Both the position numbers and the translations under genes were made by a program. Of a stretch of DNA of 6,306 nucleotides, positions 4,832 through 6,306 are shown piece after piece. The notes beneath the pieces are model-generated. The model was not told the origin of the DNA, searched no databases, and saw only the letters and a program-made list of their open reading frames with translations. Numbering within the stretch: the first letter of the stretch is position 1; each line of letters begins with the position of its first letter. Source of the stretch: Alistipes sp. (GTDB taxonomy: Bacteria; Bacteroidota; Bacteroidia; Bacteroidales; Rikenellaceae); contig VSOO01000082.1 of assembly GCA_009774895.1 (NCBI GenBank), positions 479 to 6,784 on the forward strand. Reading direction: 5' to 3'.

Positions 4832-6274
4832 CTATTTCCGGACGGTCAGCTTGCCCGCCGTGGCGACGGATTCCGCGTCGATGACGAGCCCTTTGGTCGC
4901 ACGCCCCGTGGCGGCGTCGATCTTATAGAATGCCGGTTTGTCGCCGCCGGTCACCGTCACGGCGATGTACATGGCTCCGTTCTCGCCGTAGGGCTCGCCG
5001 CCGAAGCCCGCCAGGTCCGACGGCAGCCCGGTCACGGGTACGACGGTTTTCGCCTCGGCATCGAAGACGGCCAGTTCGTTCGTGACGGCATCCTTGCCCT
5101 GCATCATCCCCTCCACGCCGTCGGAGTAGAGTTGCAGCAGAAAGTGTGCGCCCGAAATGTGCCAGCAGCGGAAGACGGGGTGCTGCGTGCCGATCTGCTC
5201 GAAATTCACGTAGTAGTCGGGGTCGAACTCCGTCGCGCCCTTGCGGATGCGCACCGCGCCCGAGGGTTTGGTGCCGGTTACTTTTTTCAGGTCGGCCGAA
5301 GAGGTGAACGTGCGGCCGTAGCCGGGCGAGAAGACGTAGAGATCGCCGTTGTCGGCGGCCCAGATCGTCTGGTAGTATTGCGAACGGTGACGGCCGCAGG
5401 CGAATCCGATTTTGTCGGTCGAGACGATCACGGGCTTCTCGGCGAACGACGAACCGCTGTAAATGGCGACCCAGGCGCGGTCGGGATACTGCGTCGAAGG
5501 AATCGTTCCGGCGGTGTAGGAGCTGCTGGCCGAGCCGCCGTCGGCTTTGGCGACCAGTTCCGTGTCGGTCACCATGTCCGGCCATTGCCCGATGCCGTAG
5601 CGGCTCATGCCCATCGGCACGACCGAGGTGTAGAGCTTGCCGTTCGCCTCTTCCAGTCCGGCGAAGGTCACTTTCTCGCCGTTGCCGAGGAAGTTTTCCG
5701 CGTCGATAGCCCCTTCGGTCTGCCCGCCGGTGTTCTCGTCGAGGTAGTTGAACAGCAGCGCCTGCGCGATGTTGCCGTCGGCGTCCGTAGTCTTCGAGTC
5801 GCCGGTCGAGACGGTCACCACCTTGTCGCCCCACGTGCCGTAGGAGGTGATGCGGTTGAATTCGTAGAGGTAGCGTTCGGTGGGTTTGCCCGCAGCATTC
5901 AGGTAGTAGGATGCGCCCGTGCCCGCGCCGCCCTTGTTATAGACCAGCGAGAAGACGTAGTTCTGGTTTTTGAATACCCAGTAGGAGCCGCCGAGCACCT
6001 CCGTACCCGTGCCGCGCACGGTGGCCGTGCCCTCGTCGAGCGACGGGGCGGTGATCAGGTAGCTCGTGCCGTCGTCCTGCGCCGCGATGACGTAGGAGGT
6101 TGTTTCCGCATCCGGGCCCGGCGTCGGTTCGGGCGTGTCGTCATCGTCGCTGCACGAGGGCAGCAGGCCGGCGGTGCCGGCGCACAGCAGGGCGAGGAAA
6201 GCCCGGGTGCAACGATTGAATTTCGTCCGAGCACGCTCGATTGCGCTCGGCTTAATAAAATGGTTCTTTTTCAT
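4832..6274 (-). CDS. xusB: DUF4374 surface lipoprotein, XusB-like siderophore-binding protein
   Basis: This is a 480-aa lipoprotein starting at ATG 6274 and ending in TAG. The N-terminus has a basic region of about 25 residues, a hydrophobic core ([13 protein letters not shown]) and the lipobox LPSC, with Cys41 as the lipidation site. The mature protein begins [14 protein letters not shown]. The SDDDD run is the lipoprotein export signal described for Bacteroides, so display on the outer surface is likely. A Pro-rich spacer then leads into a domain of about 420 residues with the Gly-, Thr- and aromatic-rich beta-strand character of DUF4374 (start near residue 59, [20 protein letters not shown]). 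In Bacteroides thetaiotaomicron, XusB is a DUF4374 lipoprotein that binds ferric enterobactin and works with the receptor XusA. The PepSY gene downstream matches XusC, which strengthens the call. The receptor gene would be expected just right of the window on the same strand; only 32 upstream bases are visible, and they are A/T-rich with no clear promoter. The exact ligand cannot be read from sequence. Confidence 0.83.
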   Translation of the reverse strand: MKKNHFIKPSAIERARTKFNRCTRAFLALLCAGTAGLLPSCSDDDDTPEPTPGPDAETTSYVIAAQDDGTSYLITAPSLDEGTATVRGTGTEVLGGSYWVFKNQNYVFSLVYNKGGAGTGASYYLNAAGKPTERYLYEFNRITSYGTWGDKVVTVSTGDSKTTDADGNIAQALLFNYLDENTGGQTEGAIDAENFLGNGEKVTFAGLEEANGKLYTSVVPMGMSRYGIGQWPDMVTDTELVAKADGGSASSSYTAGTIPSTQYPDRAWVAIYSGSSFAEKPVIVSTDKIGFACGRHRSQYYQTIWAADNGDLYVFSPGYGRTFTSSADLKKVTGTKPSGAVRIRKGATEFDPDYYVNFEQIGTQHPVFRCWHISGAHFLLQLYSDGVEGMMQGKDAVTNELAVFDAEAKTVVPVTGLPSDLAGFGGEPYGENGAMYIAVTVTGGDKPAFYKIDAATGRATKGLVIDAESVATAGKLTVRK

Positions 6275-6280
6275 GATTCG
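6265..6280 (-). repeat. start-region sequence shared with the PepSY gene, copy 2
   Basis: This is identical over 16 bases to 4751-4766 and again surrounds the start codon. The upstream bases on the - strand (AAAATAAAAAAT) are A-rich with no Shine-Dalgarno motif, consistent with Bacteroidetes initiation. Confidence 0.5.
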
Positions 6281-6306
6281 ATTTTTTATTTTAGTGTTTG
6301 TAAATC

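Noticed and set aside
3510..4928. 472-aa + strand open frame opposite the PepSY gene
   Set aside because: It lies antisense to a gene with clear helices and PepSY motifs, is low-complexity Arg/Gly/Ala-rich, and runs across the intergenic gap into the lipoprotein gene.
4195..5834. Other long - strand frames overlapping the uptake genes
   Set aside because: They are Arg-rich out-of-frame readings of the real genes with no recognisable family features.

Overview
The window looks like chromosomal DNA from a GC-rich member of the Bacteroidales. An Alistipes-like (Rikenellaceae) genome is my best guess. The grounds are a TAnnTTTG-type promoter in front of a tRNA gene, A-rich start regions without clear Shine-Dalgarno sequences, a lipoprotein whose acylated Cys is followed by SDDDD (a Bacteroidetes surface-export signal), and a DUF4374/PepSY gene pair typical of this phylum. 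The genus is inferred from composition and gene style, not demonstrated.

Left part (1-2433, + strand): the 3' part of a large, divergent adenosine-deaminase-superfamily gene with all catalytic motifs intact and two large insertions. It best fits RdrB, the deaminase subunit of the RADAR anti-phage system. The partner ATPase RdrA would be expected to the left, outside the window. A weak hairpin with a T-run follows the stop codon.

Middle (2434-3590): a tRNA-Gly(GCC) gene with a well-formed Bacteroidetes promoter and its own intrinsic terminator. It is followed by 11-bp direct repeats, a small hairpin, and the N-terminal remnant of a Bacteroidetes tyrosine recombinase broken by a frameshift and truncated near residue 104. 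After the remnant come about 450 bases without a convincing gene but rich in inverted repeats (about 3178-3206, 3258-3309 and 3368-3401). This arrangement of tRNA, possible arm-type sites and dead integrase marks an old integration site, so the deaminase gene sits beside a likely mobile-element or defence-island hotspot.

Right part (3591-6274, - strand): two co-directional genes read from right to left. The first encodes a DUF4374 surface lipoprotein (XusB-like) and the second a four-helix PepSY inner-membrane protein (XusC-like). With a TonB-dependent receptor (XusA) expected just right of the window, they would form a xenosiderophore (ferric enterobactin-type) uptake system. XusB would hold or deliver the ferric siderophore at the cell surface, and XusC would act at the inner membrane, possibly in reductive iron release. 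The 71-bp gap between the two genes contains a GC-rich hairpin and a perfect 12-bp palindrome. The two genes also share an identical 16-nt start region.
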